Part shown: positions 63,548 to 64,000 of the stretch, in pieces
Position numbering within the stretch: position 1 is the stretch's first letter
How the letters are laid out: each line of letters starts with the position of its first letter
Source: Orthonyx spaldingii
Lineage: Eukaryota; Chordata; Aves; Passeriformes; Orthonychidae
Assembly: GCA_013397795.1 (NCBI GenBank)
Contig: VZTJ01004028.1
Coordinates: 1-64,000, forward strand
Reading direction: 5' to 3'
Length of the DNA stretch: 64,000 bases
The notes under the pieces: model-generated
Databases searched by the model: none
What the model saw: only the letters and a program-made list of their open reading frames with translations
What the model was told of the DNA's origin: nothing
Translations under genes and position numbers: made by a program

Positions 63548-63566
63548 AAAAAAAAAAAAAAAAAAA
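63548..63566. repeat. Poly(A) tract
   Basis: A run of 19 uninterrupted A bases. The preceding sequence (to about 63450) shows no recognisable retrotransposon or processed-gene body. A poly(A) tail of an unrecognised retrocopy is possible but not shown. Confidence 0.85.
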
Positions 63567-64000
63567 GACATCCTGAACTAAATTTTACTGGAGAATTGTA
63601 GTAATTACATTTAAATATTTGTTAATGGAGACAGGTAATAAAATAGATTAGGAGGACATCCTAAGAATTCTCTGTGGTCTTTTAGATGACCTTAAGAAGG
63701 ACTGAAATATTGGGAAGAGAATGGAGTAAAATACTGCAAAATTGCTGATCACATAATTCAGGAATGATAAGTATAATTTCTGACACTGGCCCAGAAATCA
63801 TCATCTGAAGGCATCAAAGGACAAAAAGGACCTTTTGTCTGAAGACAAGGTGATTTTGAATCACTAACAGGACATGACAGTGGAAAAGCAAATATTCTTA
63901 AATGCATGAGAATACGTATTTCCAGTAGAAACAAGAAATTATTCATGTCATGCTAGCCATTGAACGTATGTATTTAGAGTCAAAACATGATCCAATCTGT
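63567..64000. other. Unique AT-rich non-coding DNA to window end
   Basis: No gene or element is recognised. Confidence 0.5.

Overview
The window looks like avian nuclear DNA: AT-rich, gene-poor sequence of the kind found in a large intron or a gene desert. The clearest evidence is a set of CR1 (chicken repeat 1) LINE copies on both strands. They carry the bird-type CR1 3' end (variants of ATTCTGTGATTCTGTG) and translatable relics of CR1 ORF2. Several ERVL-type long terminal repeats (LTRs) of a family widespread in birds are also present. I cannot name the species. The repeats fit many birds, possibly a passerine.

I can support no complete host protein-coding gene, rRNA, functional tRNA, CRISPR array or bacterial-style operon. 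All open frames are short. The longest ones (about 115-170 codons) mostly lie inside transposable elements: 23289-23804 and 59524-60042 in CR1 copies, and 40413-40884 in a solo LTR.

Layout. 1-566: a minus-strand ERVL LTR remnant whose GC-rich end carries a 58-bp direct duplication and an ambiguous base (N160). 567-3127: unique AT-rich DNA. 3128-3740: plus-strand CR1 3' end. 3741-16100: unique AT-rich DNA with microsatellites at 5.5, 6.4, 12.3 and 12.85 kb. 16100-16810: unassigned GC-richer, repeat-like DNA. 17000-18662: a minus-strand solo ERVL LTR next to a plus-strand ERVL-like fragment with degenerate tandem repeats. 20263-20877: minus-strand CR1. 22338-22412: weak tRNA-like sequence. 22827-23625: an internally deleted minus-strand CR1. 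23626-38084: unique DNA containing a diverged 130-bp repeat pair at 28.0 and 29.2 kb. 38085-38236: short plus-strand CR1. 40126-41014: a well-preserved minus-strand solo LTR with a perfect 5-bp target duplication. 41470-41906: interior fragment of a minus-strand CR1. 49330-50054: plus-strand CR1. 52692-53135: plus-strand ERVL-type solo LTR. 57110-57460: possible LTR-like segment. 59361-60285: minus-strand CR1 with an expanded AATAG pentamer tail. 60286-64000: unique DNA with homopolymer tracts and one unexplained coding-like frame near 63.2 kb.

No genes act together here. The biology is layered insertion and decay of retroelements in non-coding DNA. The points most worth a second look are the young-looking solo LTR at 40.1 kb, the CR1 copy that keeps 5' and 3' sequence but lacks its endonuclease and reverse transcriptase interior, the unexplained repeat pair at 28-29 kb, and the duplicated GC-rich LTR end at the window start. 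I found no convincing new biological system.
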